Assembly (NCBI GenBank): GCA_016235595.1
Contig: JACRJX010000032.1
Coordinates: 1-64,000, forward strand
Reading direction: 5' to 3'
Origin: Verrucomicrobiota bacterium
Lineage (GTDB): Bacteria; Verrucomicrobiota; Verrucomicrobiia; CAIQCK01
Length of the DNA: 64,000 nucleotides
Below, piece after piece: positions 17,257 to 26,840 of the stretch. The notes beneath the pieces are model-generated. The model was not told where the DNA came from. It was given only the letters and a program-made list of their open reading frames with translations, and did not search any database. The stretch's first letter is position 1, and each line of letters opens with the position of its first letter. The position numbers and the translations under genes were made by a program.

Positions 17257-18816
17257 TCACGGCATTTTCGGTTTCAGTGGCGTGGTGCCGTCTTTGTCCA
17301 CGGGATAGAGGGCATTATGTTTCTCCATGCTCGCGATCAAGCCCTGCATCATTCGGCGGAGTTCGTCGGGTTTGGACGCGGCGAGGTCATTTTGCTCGAA
17401 GGGGTCGTCCTTGAGGTTGAAAAGCTGGTAATGCGCGCCACCGGACTGGATGAAGCCGCCATGTGTGGGAACATCGGGCAGGACGTGGTAGATGACCTTC
17501 CAGTCGCCATCCCGCCAGACGGTGAAGTAGTTGCTGCGATGCGGCGCGTGCGGATAATTCATGAGGAATTGTTCCGGGCGGCGGCTGTCACGCTTGCCGG
17601 TGAGCAGCGTGTCGAGGCGCGCGCCGTCCACGATGTATTCCGCAGGCGATTTGACATCGGTGAGCGCGAGGATGGTGGGGAACATATCGTAAATGGCCGC
17701 CTGCTGGCTTTGGATGGCGCCGACGGCGATGGGCAGACGTTGCTGGTGCGCGTTGCCGGCGGCCTTCGCCCACGCGGCGATGAACGGCACTCTCATGCCG
17801 CCTTCGTAGTGCGCGCCTTTCTTGCCGCGCAACGGCGCGGCGCAGGCGACCTCATGCTGGTGGCCGAGCGGCGCGTCGGAACCGTTGTCGCCGAGAAAGA
17901 AAATGAGCGTGTTGTCCGCGACGCCGAGCTTGTCGAGGTGGTCGAGCACGTCGCCGAGTGACTTGTCCATGCCCTCGATGAGCGTCGCGAACGCCTGCAC
18001 CTCCTTGGGCTTGCCGGAGTTCTCGTAGTGCGCGGCGAAACGCGGGTCGGAGTTGAACGGCGCGTGGACGGCGTAGTGTGCGAAGTAGAGGAAGAACGGT
18101 TTGCCGGACTTCACCGCATCGTCTATGCGCGCGTTGGCCTCCAGCGTAAGGGCTTCGCTTAGGAAGATGTCTTTGCCGTGGTATTTCTCCAAGCCGGGGA
18201 CGGCGTTCGATGACCCCGACTTGCCCTTCTTGACTTTGGGGTTCGTTGGACGACCGAAGTTCTGCATGCCGTAGTAGCTTCCCGGTGCGCCGATGGAGCA
18301 ACCGGCGACGTTGATGTCGAAGCCGAGGTTCTTCGGCTCTGCGCCCTCCGAATCGCGTGATCCGAAGTGGCCCTTGCCGACGTGGATGGTGCGATAGCCC
18401 GCTCCTTGCAGCAGCCGCGGCAGCGTCACATCTCTCTTCTTCAAGCCTTTCCAGTTCCAGTTGGGTGGGCCTTGCGGGCCGGCGTTGTCCTTGTCGGGAT
18501 TGATCCAGTTCGTCGTGTGATGCCGCGCGGCGTTCTGGCCGGTCAGGATGGAGATGCGCGTGGGCGAACAAACGCTCATGGCGCAGAAGTTGTTGAAGCG
18601 GACGCCGCGCGCGGCCAGCCGCTCCATGTTGGGTGTGCGGTAGTAATCGTTGAGCGGATACCGCTTCGGCTTGCCGGCCGCATCGGTGAGAAATGGCACC
18701 GAGGTGTCCATCACGCCCATGTCATCCACGAGGAAGATGATGATGTTGGGTTTGGTTTCGGCCGCAAAAGTCGTCGCGGCCAGCAACGGCAGAAGCAGTT
18801 GGATCAGTTTTTTCAC
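17257..18816 (-). CDS. Secreted family S1 sulfatase with GTG start
   Basis: A 519-residue sulfatase. There is no ATG before the signal peptide; the GTG complementary to 18814-18816 gives MKKLIQLLLPLLAATTFA-A and has AAAAGGA six bases upstream, so GTG is the start. D31-D32 bind calcium; a 20-residue insertion with TDAAGKPKRYPLNDYY lies before the formylglycine motif C83-S-P-T-R87, which is followed by ISILTGQNAARH. HVGKGHFG replaces the common GKWHLG, with Lys and His kept, and FFLGDNGSD follows. The gap to the upstream EF-hand sulfatase is 11 bp. Substrate is not predictable. Confidence 0.93.
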   Translation of the reverse strand: MKKLIQLLLPLLAATTFAAETKPNIIIFLVDDMGVMDTSVPFLTDAAGKPKRYPLNDYYRTPNMERLAARGVRFNNFCAMSVCSPTRISILTGQNAARHHTTNWINPDKDNAGPQGPPNWNWKGLKKRDVTLPRLLQGAGYRTIHVGKGHFGSRDSEGAEPKNLGFDINVAGCSIGAPGSYYGMQNFGRPTNPKVKKGKSGSSNAVPGLEKYHGKDIFLSEALTLEANARIDDAVKSGKPFFLYFAHYAVHAPFNSDPRFAAHYENSGKPKEVQAFATLIEGMDKSLGDVLDHLDKLGVADNTLIFFLGDNGSDAPLGHQHEVACAAPLRGKKGAHYEGGMRVPFIAAWAKAAGNAHQQRLPIAVGAIQSQQAAIYDMFPTILALTDVKSPAEYIVDGARLDTLLTGKRDSRRPEQFLMNYPHAPHRSNYFTVWRDGDWKVIYHVLPDVPTHGGFIQSGGAHYQLFNLKDDPFEQNDLAASKPDELRRMMQGLIASMEKHNALYPVDKDGTTPLKPKMP

Positions 18817-18822
18817 GGCGCG

Positions 18823-18829
18823 TCCTTTT
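18823..18829 (-). promoter_or_regulatory. Shine-Dalgarno that fixes the GTG start
   Basis: On the minus strand AAAAGGA lies six bases before the GTG at 18816. No in-frame ATG with a usable site precedes the signal peptide, so this element decides the start of that sulfatase. Confidence 0.6.
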
Positions 18830-20501
18830 ATGGCTTCAGTTTGCCGCCCATCGTTACGAATTCTTCCTCGCTGAGTACGCCGTCCTTGTTCGTATCGAAC
18901 GTCGGGAAACGGCGGCGGCCTTCGGCTTCGTCGGGAAACTTGTGGAGATACTCTTCCAGCGTGAGTTTGCCGTCGTGGTTGGTGTCCTTGGCTTTGAACA
19001 TCGTGGAACGGTCGGGCGCGGCCTTCCCTTGTGATTTGCCCTTGCCTGCTTGCTTGCGCGGCATGTCCACCGGTTTGCCGGTGGCAGCGGCTGTCTCGCG
19101 CGCTTTGCTCGGGGGCAATGTCTTTTGCCACGCCAGCGCTTTCGCCGTCAGCTCCTTCACCACGTCGGGATGTCCGGCGGCGACATCGTGCTCCTCACTG
19201 ATATCCTTCGGAATGTCGTAGAGCTGCGCGCAATTGCTGTTGTGATTTACGAAGAGTTTCCAGTTGCCGTCCCGGACCGCAAGCATCGGCGGCGTGTAGT
19301 CGTCGCCCCACACGCGGAACAACCATTCCCAATACAACGGCTTCGTGCGCGCGCGTGATTTGCCAAGCCAGATGTCGCTGATGTCTTCGCCGTCGGGCCG
19401 CACGTCTGCCGGCACTGTCACACCGGCAAGTTTGCAGATCGTCGGCAACCAGTCCACTGAGCTGACTACACTCGTATCATCCACGCGGCCGGCGGCGACG
19501 CGGCCCGGCCAGCGCAACAGGCCGAAGGTGCGAATGCCACCCTCATACATGCTGCGTTTGCGGGCGCGCAACGGCCCGGTGTTGCCGACGCCGGCGTTGG
19601 CGGCATTGCTGATGTTGTAGTCCTCGGGACCGTTGTCGCTGGAGTAGAAGACGATGGTGTTGTCGGCCAGGCCGAGTTCGTCGAGCGCGCGCAGCAACCG
19701 CCCAACCTGCGTATCGAGATCGGTCAGCGATGCGCAGAAAACGCGCATCTGGCTCTTCAGGTCCTTCGCCGCACCGGCGTATTTTTGCATCCACGGCCCG
19801 AACGCCGGATCGGCGGCGCGCGGTTCGAGGCCGTCATAGACGGCGAGTTGTTCCGGCGTCGGATTGAGTGGCGCGTGCGGCAGCAGTGTCCAGACGTTGG
19901 CGTAGAACGGCCGATCTTTGTTCGTTTTGATGAACCGGATCGCTTCGTCCACGATCAGTCGCGTGGACTTGGCCCAGAACGTCGTCGCAGGCTCGGTCCA
20001 TGCCGGGTCGCGGCAAACCGTCGTGCGCACGTCGTCAATCCCGTAAGCATCGGGCGTGGGCGCGCCATCGCCGCCGCCGAGATGCCATTTTCCGAAATGG
20101 CCCGTCGCATAGCCGGCGTCGCGCAACAACCGCGTGATCGTCGGCGCCTTCGGGTCGAGCCAGTCGGGCATGGACCGCGCCGCGTTCTGCTCATGGGTGG
20201 AGAAATGGCCATGGACCAGATGCCGCGCAGGATAGTGCGAGGTCATGAACGCGCACCGGCTCGGCGAGCACACCGTCGCGGCGACATAGAACTGTTTGAA
20301 TCGCGTCCCCTGACTGGCAAGACGGTCGAGGTTCGGCGTCTTCACATAAGGGTGCCCGGCGAACTTCGCGTCGGCCCAGCCCTGGTCGTCCGTGAGAATG
20401 AAGATGACGTTGGGTCTCTCCGCCGCAACAGCAGCGTTGAGACAAATCAGCGTCGTCGCCAACCGTAAACACCAACGAAGGCTCAACGAGCTTGCTTTCA
20501 T
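18828..20501 (-). CDS. Secreted family S1 sulfatase with C-terminal EF-hand pair
   Basis: A 557-residue sulfatase. Signal peptide to about residue 27; calcium site D38-D39 in FILTDDQGWAD; formylglycine motif C78-S-P-S-R82-CAFMTSHYPAR; GKWHLGGGDGA; YSSDNGPEDYN. A linker of basic and small residues (~455-500) leads to two EF-hand loops starting D506 (DTNHDGKLTLEE) and D536 (DTNKDGVLSEEE), each with the D-x-[ND]-x-[DN]-G pattern. This is the same architecture as the sulfatase at 15522-17228, though the catalytic parts belong to different branches. It follows the alpha/beta hydrolase gene by 24 bp, and 11 bp separate it from the next sulfatase. Confidence 0.94.
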   Translation of the reverse strand: MKASSLSLRWCLRLATTLICLNAAVAAERPNVIFILTDDQGWADAKFAGHPYVKTPNLDRLASQGTRFKQFYVAATVCSPSRCAFMTSHYPARHLVHGHFSTHEQNAARSMPDWLDPKAPTITRLLRDAGYATGHFGKWHLGGGDGAPTPDAYGIDDVRTTVCRDPAWTEPATTFWAKSTRLIVDEAIRFIKTNKDRPFYANVWTLLPHAPLNPTPEQLAVYDGLEPRAADPAFGPWMQKYAGAAKDLKSQMRVFCASLTDLDTQVGRLLRALDELGLADNTIVFYSSDNGPEDYNISNAANAGVGNTGPLRARKRSMYEGGIRTFGLLRWPGRVAAGRVDDTSVVSSVDWLPTICKLAGVTVPADVRPDGEDISDIWLGKSRARTKPLYWEWLFRVWGDDYTPPMLAVRDGNWKLFVNHNSNCAQLYDIPKDISEEHDVAAGHPDVVKELTAKALAWQKTLPPSKARETAAATGKPVDMPRKQAGKGKSQGKAAPDRSTMFKAKDTNHDGKLTLEEYLHKFPDEAEGRRRFPTFDTNKDGVLSEEEFVTMGGKLKP

Positions 20502-20525
20502 GTTTAACTCGCGGTTACGGGCGCA

Positions 20526-21521
20526 TCATTTTGCGCCCTTGAGCTTGTCGATAAGGTAAATCGGGGCCGTCGCGTGTTTCACATCCGGCGCGCCCGGATA
20601 GACCAGTTCGCACTCGACGCCGACGCTCTTGCATTTCTCCTGCAGTTTCACGCCGAAGTTCGAGGTGTGCGTCGGGTCTTTCTGGTCCTGGCCGAGCGCG
20701 GGCGGCGTACTGTAAATAAGATAGACTGGCGGATCGCCCGCCGTGACAAGCGCGTAAGGGGAATATTCCGCGATCCACGGCAGGATTTTGTCGCGATTCT
20801 CCAGGAACTGCTGGAAGCCGGACAGCTTTTTCTCCTTGTCGCCGTTGAACCCGAACGCGTGGCCACCATATCTGCTGTTCGGCGTCCATTCTTTCATCTG
20901 CTTCGGGTCAAGCGTGGTCTGTGCGCCCACCACCGCGGCGCACCAGAGGCGCGTGGATTCGCGCGCGACCGGGTCGTCGCTCTTCGGGTCGGCGAGGTCG
21001 GGGTGAAACGCCAGCCACAACGACGAGCACGCGCCCGCCGAGCCGCCCGATGCGCCGATGCGTTGCTTGTCAATGTTCCACTCACCGGCCTTGCTGCGGA
21101 CAAACTGCAGCGCACGCGCCGCGTCGTGGAGCGGCCCCTTGACCGGCGGAACCACCTTGTCCGCAGTTGCCTCGGCTATGAATCGATACTCAACTGACAC
21201 AACGGAGATGCCGGCCGCCAGGCACTCGGTCAGGCCGCTGACCCTGCTCTTGCTGCCGTTCACCCAACCGCCGCCATGGATGTAAAACAATACCGGCGTC
21301 GGCTTGTCGGACTTGGCTTTGTAGAAATCGAGCACCTGCTTCGGGTGCGGGCCGTAGGACACGTCGGCCAGCGTCGGCTTGGGTCCGGGCGGCGTCTTGG
21401 CGGCAGCCTTGCCTTGCTTGCCGGCTTTGGGCGCATCGGCGGCCAAAACACTCCCGTGCGCCCACACGAGCGCCGCGCCGATCAACACATACGAAACGAA
21501 TACCCGCTTGTTCATCTTCAT
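20526..21521 (-). CDS. Secreted alpha/beta-hydrolase esterase (HGGG, GGSAG)
   Basis: A 331-residue hydrolase that opens the 21.5-13.4 kb minus operon. Starting at the ATG complementary to 21519-21521 places AAGGAACCA directly before it and gives a signal peptide to about residue 28. A low-complexity Lys/Ala/Pro stretch (31-49) precedes the catalytic domain. The oxyanion-hole motif H82-G-G-G85-W and the nucleophile elbow G159-G-S161-A-G163 belong to the hormone-sensitive lipase/carboxylesterase branch; late GDPPVYLIYS and KHATAP segments supply the likely Asp and His. In a sulfatase operon it probably removes acetyl or aromatic ester groups that block the sulfated glycan. The exact substrate is unknown. 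Confidence 0.88.
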   Translation of the reverse strand: MKMNKRVFVSYVLIGAALVWAHGSVLAADAPKAGKQGKAAAKTPPGPKPTLADVSYGPHPKQVLDFYKAKSDKPTPVLFYIHGGGWVNGSKSRVSGLTECLAAGISVVSVEYRFIAEATADKVVPPVKGPLHDAARALQFVRSKAGEWNIDKQRIGASGGSAGACSSLWLAFHPDLADPKSDDPVARESTRLWCAAVVGAQTTLDPKQMKEWTPNSRYGGHAFGFNGDKEKKLSGFQQFLENRDKILPWIAEYSPYALVTAGDPPVYLIYSTPPALGQDQKDPTHTSNFGVKLQEKCKSVGVECELVYPGAPDVKHATAPIYLIDKLKGAK

Positions 21522-21735
21522 TGGTTCCTTTCGATTCGGTTCTTCTAACACCGGCGCGCCGCACTTGGATACACGAATTTTCCAGCATCGGTCTGCGCTT
21601 CAGAGTGTGTTCCGGAGGAAAAGGTGGCGTGCCTCAACTTTTTTGCAGAAGCTCTTTTCTTCGCTCCGGCAGTCCGTTAGTATGCCACGGCCGGCAGCCC
21701 AGAACGTTTTGGGGCAGGCGTTGGACGTGAAAAAC

Positions 21736-21903
21736 ATGAGAACCGTTGGCACAAAACGTCATTGTTTGCTTTTTGTTCTGCCGCTCTTGCTCTTGTCAGG
21801 ATGCGCCATGGAGCCGGCTGACAAGGAGTTTTTCTACAAGAGTTGGACGCGCCCTACCGGCGGCTCAGCGCCCCTTCACGAACCGCCACCCCAGCAGCCC
21901 TGA
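21736..21903 (+). CDS. Small predicted lipoprotein
   Basis: A 55-residue protein with basic N-terminus, a Leu-rich hydrophobic core and the lipobox LLLSGC, so the mature chain should start at cysteine 22 and be only 34 residues. The mature part begins CAMEPADKEFFYKSW and ends in a proline-rich tail. I recall short lipoproteins with a comparable D-x-x-FFY-x-x-W segment from Verrucomicrobiota genomes, but cannot verify that here. It stands alone at the head of the plus-strand cluster, about 100 bp before the DUF4091 gene. Function unknown. Lipobox and start are clear; the small size keeps confidence moderate. Confidence 0.6.
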   Translation: MRTVGTKRHCLLFVLPLLLLSGCAMEPADKEFFYKSWTRPTGGSAPLHEPPPQQP

Positions 21904-22003
21904 TTCCGGTCACGCCCCGGACGCCGCCGGTATGCGGTTTCGGCGTTGCTCTCCATCGGTCGCGGGCCTACGCTCGCGGGCAAACTTCAATGGAGCCGCC
22001 GAC

Positions 22004-23920
22004 ATGGAACTGGTACTGATCACGCTCTTCGCCCTCAGCCCGCTGGAAAAAGTCTTCCCCGATACGCCCGTGCCGCCACAGCCGGCGCAGAGCGTCGTCC
22101 TCTGGTGCGCGCGCAACGAAACCGAGTGCGCGCAGATCGCCGTCCGCAGCGCACAGGCGCTCACGGGCGCGACGGTGCGCGTTGGGCCGTTGAAGCACGC
22201 GGGCGGCTACACGCTGCCGGCCGAGGCGGTGCGCTGGAATTTTGTGGGCGCGATCCCGCTGAAGAAGAATACACCGTGCGAAAACATGGCTGCGCTGGCC
22301 CGCAAAGCGCCGTGCGACATGCCCGACGTGTTGCTGGCAGAGAGGGCGCGCGACATCCCGGCCAACAGCACGCAGGCGATCTATCTCACCGTTTCCGTGC
22401 CGAAGGATACGCCCGACGGCCGCTACACGGGCACGGTCACAGTCGCCGCCGGTGGTAAAGAGTCGTCGCTGCCGGTGGAATTGAACGTCTGGCCGTTTGC
22501 GTTGCCCGACGAGCGCCATCTGTTTGTGACCAACTGGATTAATCACGGCACGATTGCCAAGGCGCACAAGGTCAAGCCGTGGTCGGACGCGTTCTTCGCC
22601 ATCTACGGCAAGTATCTCGACAACATGCGCGCGCACCGCCAGAACATCGCCTGGGTGCCGTGGTCGTTGATCAATGTGACGGAGAGAGACGGCGGGCGGT
22701 TGAGCTTTGATTACGCGCTGTTCGACCGCTACATCGAGGAACTGCACAAGCACGGTGTCGCCGACCGCATCGAGATCATGTTCGTCGGCCATTTCAAAGA
22801 CGGTTGGAGCGGCAAGGAGATTGCGTTGACGCGGCTCGAAGTGAAGGACGCGAAGACGGGCCAGCGCAAGAAGCTGGAATTCGACCAGGGCCTCGCGCTG
22901 CTGCTGCGCGACCTGGAGAAGCATCTGGCGCAAAAAGGCTGGCTCGACAAAGCCATGATCCACATCGCAGACGAATCATCGCAGTACAACATCCTCTCGT
23001 GGCGCGAGCAGTCCCGCCGCGTCCACAAGGCCGCGCCGCGGCTCGATCGCATTGACGCAATCGAGGCATCGGACTTCGGCGATGACCTCGAAGTCTGGGT
23101 GCCGAAACTCTCGCACTTGAAGAACTGGCTGCCGCAATACCAAGCCGAGCAGCGCGCCGGCAAGGAGATGTGGTTCTACATCTGTTGCCATCCGACCGGC
23201 GGCTATTATCCGAACCGCTTCCTTGACTACCAACTCGGCATGGTGCGGCTCATCCATTGGCTCAACGCCGCCTACGATCTCGCGGGCTACCTGCATTGGG
23301 GCTGGTGTGCGTGGAAGAGCGACGATCCTTTTGGCACGCCGCCGGACACATTGCCGCCGGGCGATACGCACACGGTCTATCCAGGCCCTGACGGCCCGTT
23401 GAACTCGCTTCGCTGGGAAGCGCAACGCGACAGCCTCGAGGACTTCGAGTATCTCTGGCTGCTCACACAGCGGATGAAGGATGTGAAGAAAAAGCTCGGC
23501 AAGGCTGCCGTGGAATTTGATCCCGCCGCCCGCAGCAAGGATTTCTGCCGGCGGTTGGTCCGCGACTTCGCCGACGTGACGAGCGATCCGCGCGAGATCG
23601 AGGAAACCCGGCGCGCGCTCGCCGCCGAGATCGTCGCCGCGCCGCAGGAACCGCTGGTGATGTGGACGACGCGTCCGGCGGAATGGAGCGAATTGGTGCC
23701 CGGGCCGATAACCGTCGAAGTCCACGGCGTCGTCCAGCCCGGCACGACGATCAAAGGCCTGAATGTGGTCATTGAACCGAGCGGACGTTTCCGGGGTGTC
23801 ACGCATCTGTCGGCCAAGCACTCGAAGATCGAACTGACCTTCTCCCGCGACGGCGCAACCAAGACACTCGTGCGGCAGTTCCACGTGCGCGGCGCGCCCG
23901 CAAGCGCATCGGCAAAATAA
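22004..23920 (+). CDS. DUF4091 glycoside-hydrolase-like protein
   Basis: A 638-residue protein. Residues ~15-165 form an N-terminal beta-sandwich (VVLWCARNETECAQIAV ... YLTVSVPKDTPDGRYTGTVTV), typical of the region before DUF4091. Residues ~170-480 look like a TIM barrel with the HIADESSQYN segment, then a DUF4091 domain with GYLHWGWCAWKSDDPF and LRWEAQRDSLEDFEYLWLL, the family's signature. Members are likely glycosidases, but the catalytic residues have rarely been tested. ATG 22004 is preceded by GGAG at suitable distance; the protein then lacks a strong signal peptide (MELVLITLFALSP is short and weak). It starts the lyase operon, 18 bp before the heparinase-like gene. Confidence 0.85.
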   Translation: MELVLITLFALSPLEKVFPDTPVPPQPAQSVVLWCARNETECAQIAVRSAQALTGATVRVGPLKHAGGYTLPAEAVRWNFVGAIPLKKNTPCENMAALARKAPCDMPDVLLAERARDIPANSTQAIYLTVSVPKDTPDGRYTGTVTVAAGGKESSLPVELNVWPFALPDERHLFVTNWINHGTIAKAHKVKPWSDAFFAIYGKYLDNMRAHRQNIAWVPWSLINVTERDGGRLSFDYALFDRYIEELHKHGVADRIEIMFVGHFKDGWSGKEIALTRLEVKDAKTGQRKKLEFDQGLALLLRDLEKHLAQKGWLDKAMIHIADESSQYNILSWREQSRRVHKAAPRLDRIDAIEASDFGDDLEVWVPKLSHLKNWLPQYQAEQRAGKEMWFYICCHPTGGYYPNRFLDYQLGMVRLIHWLNAAYDLAGYLHWGWCAWKSDDPFGTPPDTLPPGDTHTVYPGPDGPLNSLRWEAQRDSLEDFEYLWLLTQRMKDVKKKLGKAAVEFDPAARSKDFCRRLVRDFADVTSDPREIEETRRALAAEIVAAPQEPLVMWTTRPAEWSELVPGPITVEVHGVVQPGTTIKGLNVVIEPSGRFRGVTHLSAKHSKIELTFSRDGATKTLVRQFHVRGAPASASAK

Positions 23921-23938
23921 CGAACCGGAACCTTTCAC

Positions 23939-26836
23939 ATGACAACCAGAGCAATGAAGGCACTCACACCGATTTTGTGGACGCTCGCGTCGTGCGCCGC
24001 CGCCGGCTTGTCAGCGGATGGCGGCACAGTGTTCAGTCTGGACTTCGAGAAAGGAACGGACGCGCGCCAGTATCCGGAGCTGTCGTCCAAGGATGTCGAG
24101 GTGGCCATTGTCGCTCCGGGCGCTGGCGGCAGCGGCCACGCGTTGCGGATGCGCAACCTCAAGCCGGACCGCTACGCGCAAATCACCATCAAGCGGTCAT
24201 TCCCGTTGCAGAAGAATCTCGTGCTGTCGTTTGACCATCGCGAGGAGGTCGAGGCGGGCGGGGAAGCGGTCTATGTCGGCGTACTCTTCTACGACACCGC
24301 CGGCAAGTCATGGTTCCGCAGCGACCGATTCGGGTCGGAATGGAAACACACTGAGATCGTGCTGGGTGAAATGCGCAGTTCCAAAGGCGGCGTACTCGAT
24401 CTTGGCAAGATGATGGAGCGCATCAATCTCTATGGTCGCGCCAAGGGCGACACGAAGGCCGTCATGACCGTGTGGCTCGACAACATCACACTTCGCGTGC
24501 AGGCGCCGTCATCGCGTTTGAGCGACGAGATGCGCACCTCCACGTCGAATCCACCGCTGTTCAACTGGCCGCGCGGCCAGAACCAGTCAAAGCTTCAGTA
24601 CTCGACCGATCCGGCATTCCCCGATGAGAAGACCACAACCGCCGCCGTGACACAGAATTTCCACACCCCGCCGCAGCCGCTTGCGCCGGGACTTTGGTAT
24701 TGGCGCGTCTGGACGTCGTCGAAATTGAGTGAAGGCTGGTCGGAAACACGCCGGGTGAACATCGTGCCGGAAGCGCACCGTTTCATCACCGAGCCGGTGC
24801 CGGTGGCGAAGATCGCCGCGTCGCCGCGCCCGCGCGTGATTGACCTCGATGCGGCGCGCAAGGAATTGGCCGGCAAGAATCACTCTGCGCTCGTGAAGTC
24901 GGCGGAAAAAATCCATCGCAGCGGCGTACCCAGCGATCCGCCGCGTTACGCGCCGGGCAATCCCGACTGGCCGACGTGGATTGATTGGTATGGCAAGGTC
25001 GCGGGCGGCATCACCGGCAGGACTGGAAAGAAACTCCAACAGATCGCGCAACTCGCCGCGGTGACGCGCGACCCGCAGGTCATCGCGTGGACCAAGGAGA
25101 TGGCGTTCGCCGCCGCCGCGTGGAACCCGAAGGGCGGCAGCGCGATGGAGGTCGGCGACATTGGCGCACAGCATCTGCTGCGCGGCCTGAACTGGTGCTA
25201 CGACGCACTCCACGATGACATCTCCGACGCCGAACGCGCGAAGTTACGGGCCGTCATCGTCGAACGCGCGGAGCAGTTCTGGACGCGGCTGAATCCGTTC
25301 CGCAGCAACGAGGCCAACAACCACGCGTGGCTCCAGACGCTCGCACTGGCCGAAGCCGGTTTCGTTCTCATCGGCGAGCACGAGGAAGCCGCCGCGTGGG
25401 CCGAGTATTCGCGGCAGCTTTATCTCGGCCGGTTTCTCTGCTGCCTCGGCTACCAGGGCGACAACAACGAAGGCATTGGCTACTGGGGCTACGGACTCCT
25501 GTTCGTGATTGATTACGGCGACCTGATGCGGCACGTCTGCGGCATTGACCTCTTCAAGCATCCGTGGCTGAACCAGACGGCGCGGTTCCCGATGTATTGC
25601 GCGCCACCGGGCGCGTGGGCCGTGTCGTTTGCCGACACCGCCAAGCCCAACCACAGCGTCAAAGGCCCCGCCGAGCAGCGGCAGGTGCGTGACCTGGCCG
25701 TGCGCACGCGCGATCCCTACGCACTCTGGTATGCCGGCGCGACCAACGCCGTGGACGGCCTCGCGCCCAAGCCGCCGGCGGATTTGCCGCAGTCCATTCA
25801 TTATCGTCACATCGGCTGGGTCATCTTCAACACCTCGCTGGTGGACGGCTTGGAGAACTCCACGTTTGCGATGCGCAGCGGGCCGTTCTACGCCGGCCAC
25901 CAGCACGACGACCAGAACGGCTTTGTCATCCACGCCTACGGCGAGAAGCTCGCGATTGATTCCGGCTATTACGATTGGTATGGCAGCCCGCACTTCAAGG
26001 GCTACTCCACGCTCACCCGCGCCCACAACGATATCCTCGTCAACGGCAAGGGCCAGGCCCACATGCAGAAAGGCGCCGATGGCCGTATCGCCGCCTACTT
26101 CGATTCGCCCGCCTACGGCTACACAGTTGGCGACGCATCGAATCCCGCTGTTTATCCCGGCCAGATCAAACGCTTCGACCGTCGCGCGTTGTTCATCAAG
26201 CCGGGCTTCGTCGTCATCCGCGACGTGTTGCAGTCGAGCGACACAGCCGCCCGCTACGACTGGCTGCTCCACGCCGTCGCGCCCATCGAAACCGACGCTG
26301 CCTCCCGGTCGTTCGTGCTCACTTCGGGCAAAGCCGCCCTGCGTGGACGTTTCCTCTCTCCGGCGAAACTTGCGATGACCGTCACCAAAGGCTATCCCGT
26401 CGAGCCGGTGGACGGCTACAGCACGCGGCCCGTGCCGCCGGAGAAATACGCGCACGAATGGACACTGACCGCCACGCCTGCCACGCCGTCCGTGAACGAG
26501 GACATTGTGACCGCCATGCAAATCCGCCGCCTGGCGCCTGCGGCCGAGCCGGAGGCGCGCATCGAATCGCTCAAGGCGGCCAACGCGTTCGGCGTTCGCA
26601 TCACCGCCGGCAATGACGCGCACATCGTTCTCTTCCGCCAGCGTGACGCGAAGGATGCGATGAACGGTAGCGATCTGGAAAGCGACGGCACGGTGGCGGC
26701 AATTCGTTTTGACCCGCAGAGCGGCAAGGTGCGAAGCGCGTTCGCTGCCGGAGCCACGCGGTTGCGTTTCCGCGGCAAGGACTTGTTCCACAACGCGACG
26801 CCAACCGACTGGTCTCTGCCCGCCCAAGGAAACTGA
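23939..26836 (+). CDS. Heparinase II/III-like polysaccharide lyase with DUF4962-type N-terminus
   Basis: A 965-residue secreted protein. After the signal peptide (~1-25) comes a ~150-residue sandwich, then a fibronectin-like segment with FNWPRGQNQSKLQYSTDP (DUF4962 type), an alpha/alpha-toroid from ~300 to 600 with the catalytic-region N460-N461-H462, and a C-terminal heparinase II/III beta-sandwich from ~630 with H654-Q-H656-D-D-QNGF, which holds the metal-binding histidines. Such enzymes cleave uronic-acid polysaccharides (heparin, alginate, ulvan or similar) by beta-elimination. The specific polymer is not visible. It is followed after four bases by the CBM11-like protein, so they are one operon. 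Confidence 0.88.
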   Translation: MTTRAMKALTPILWTLASCAAAGLSADGGTVFSLDFEKGTDARQYPELSSKDVEVAIVAPGAGGSGHALRMRNLKPDRYAQITIKRSFPLQKNLVLSFDHREEVEAGGEAVYVGVLFYDTAGKSWFRSDRFGSEWKHTEIVLGEMRSSKGGVLDLGKMMERINLYGRAKGDTKAVMTVWLDNITLRVQAPSSRLSDEMRTSTSNPPLFNWPRGQNQSKLQYSTDPAFPDEKTTTAAVTQNFHTPPQPLAPGLWYWRVWTSSKLSEGWSETRRVNIVPEAHRFITEPVPVAKIAASPRPRVIDLDAARKELAGKNHSALVKSAEKIHRSGVPSDPPRYAPGNPDWPTWIDWYGKVAGGITGRTGKKLQQIAQLAAVTRDPQVIAWTKEMAFAAAAWNPKGGSAMEVGDIGAQHLLRGLNWCYDALHDDISDAERAKLRAVIVERAEQFWTRLNPFRSNEANNHAWLQTLALAEAGFVLIGEHEEAAAWAEYSRQLYLGRFLCCLGYQGDNNEGIGYWGYGLLFVIDYGDLMRHVCGIDLFKHPWLNQTARFPMYCAPPGAWAVSFADTAKPNHSVKGPAEQRQVRDLAVRTRDPYALWYAGATNAVDGLAPKPPADLPQSIHYRHIGWVIFNTSLVDGLENSTFAMRSGPFYAGHQHDDQNGFVIHAYGEKLAIDSGYYDWYGSPHFKGYSTLTRAHNDILVNGKGQAHMQKGADGRIAAYFDSPAYGYTVGDASNPAVYPGQIKRFDRRALFIKPGFVVIRDVLQSSDTAARYDWLLHAVAPIETDAASRSFVLTSGKAALRGRFLSPAKLAMTVTKGYPVEPVDGYSTRPVPPEKYAHEWTLTATPATPSVNEDIVTAMQIRRLAPAAEPEARIESLKAANAFGVRITAGNDAHIVLFRQRDAKDAMNGSDLESDGTVAAIRFDPQSGKVRSAFAAGATRLRFRGKDLFHNATPTDWSLPAQGN

Positions 26837-26840
26837 ACTT

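Noticed and set aside
15027-17414. 795-codon open frame on the plus strand across the LysE and EF-hand sulfatase genes
   Set aside because: It spans two well-supported opposite genes and the gap between them and shows no signal peptide or known motif.
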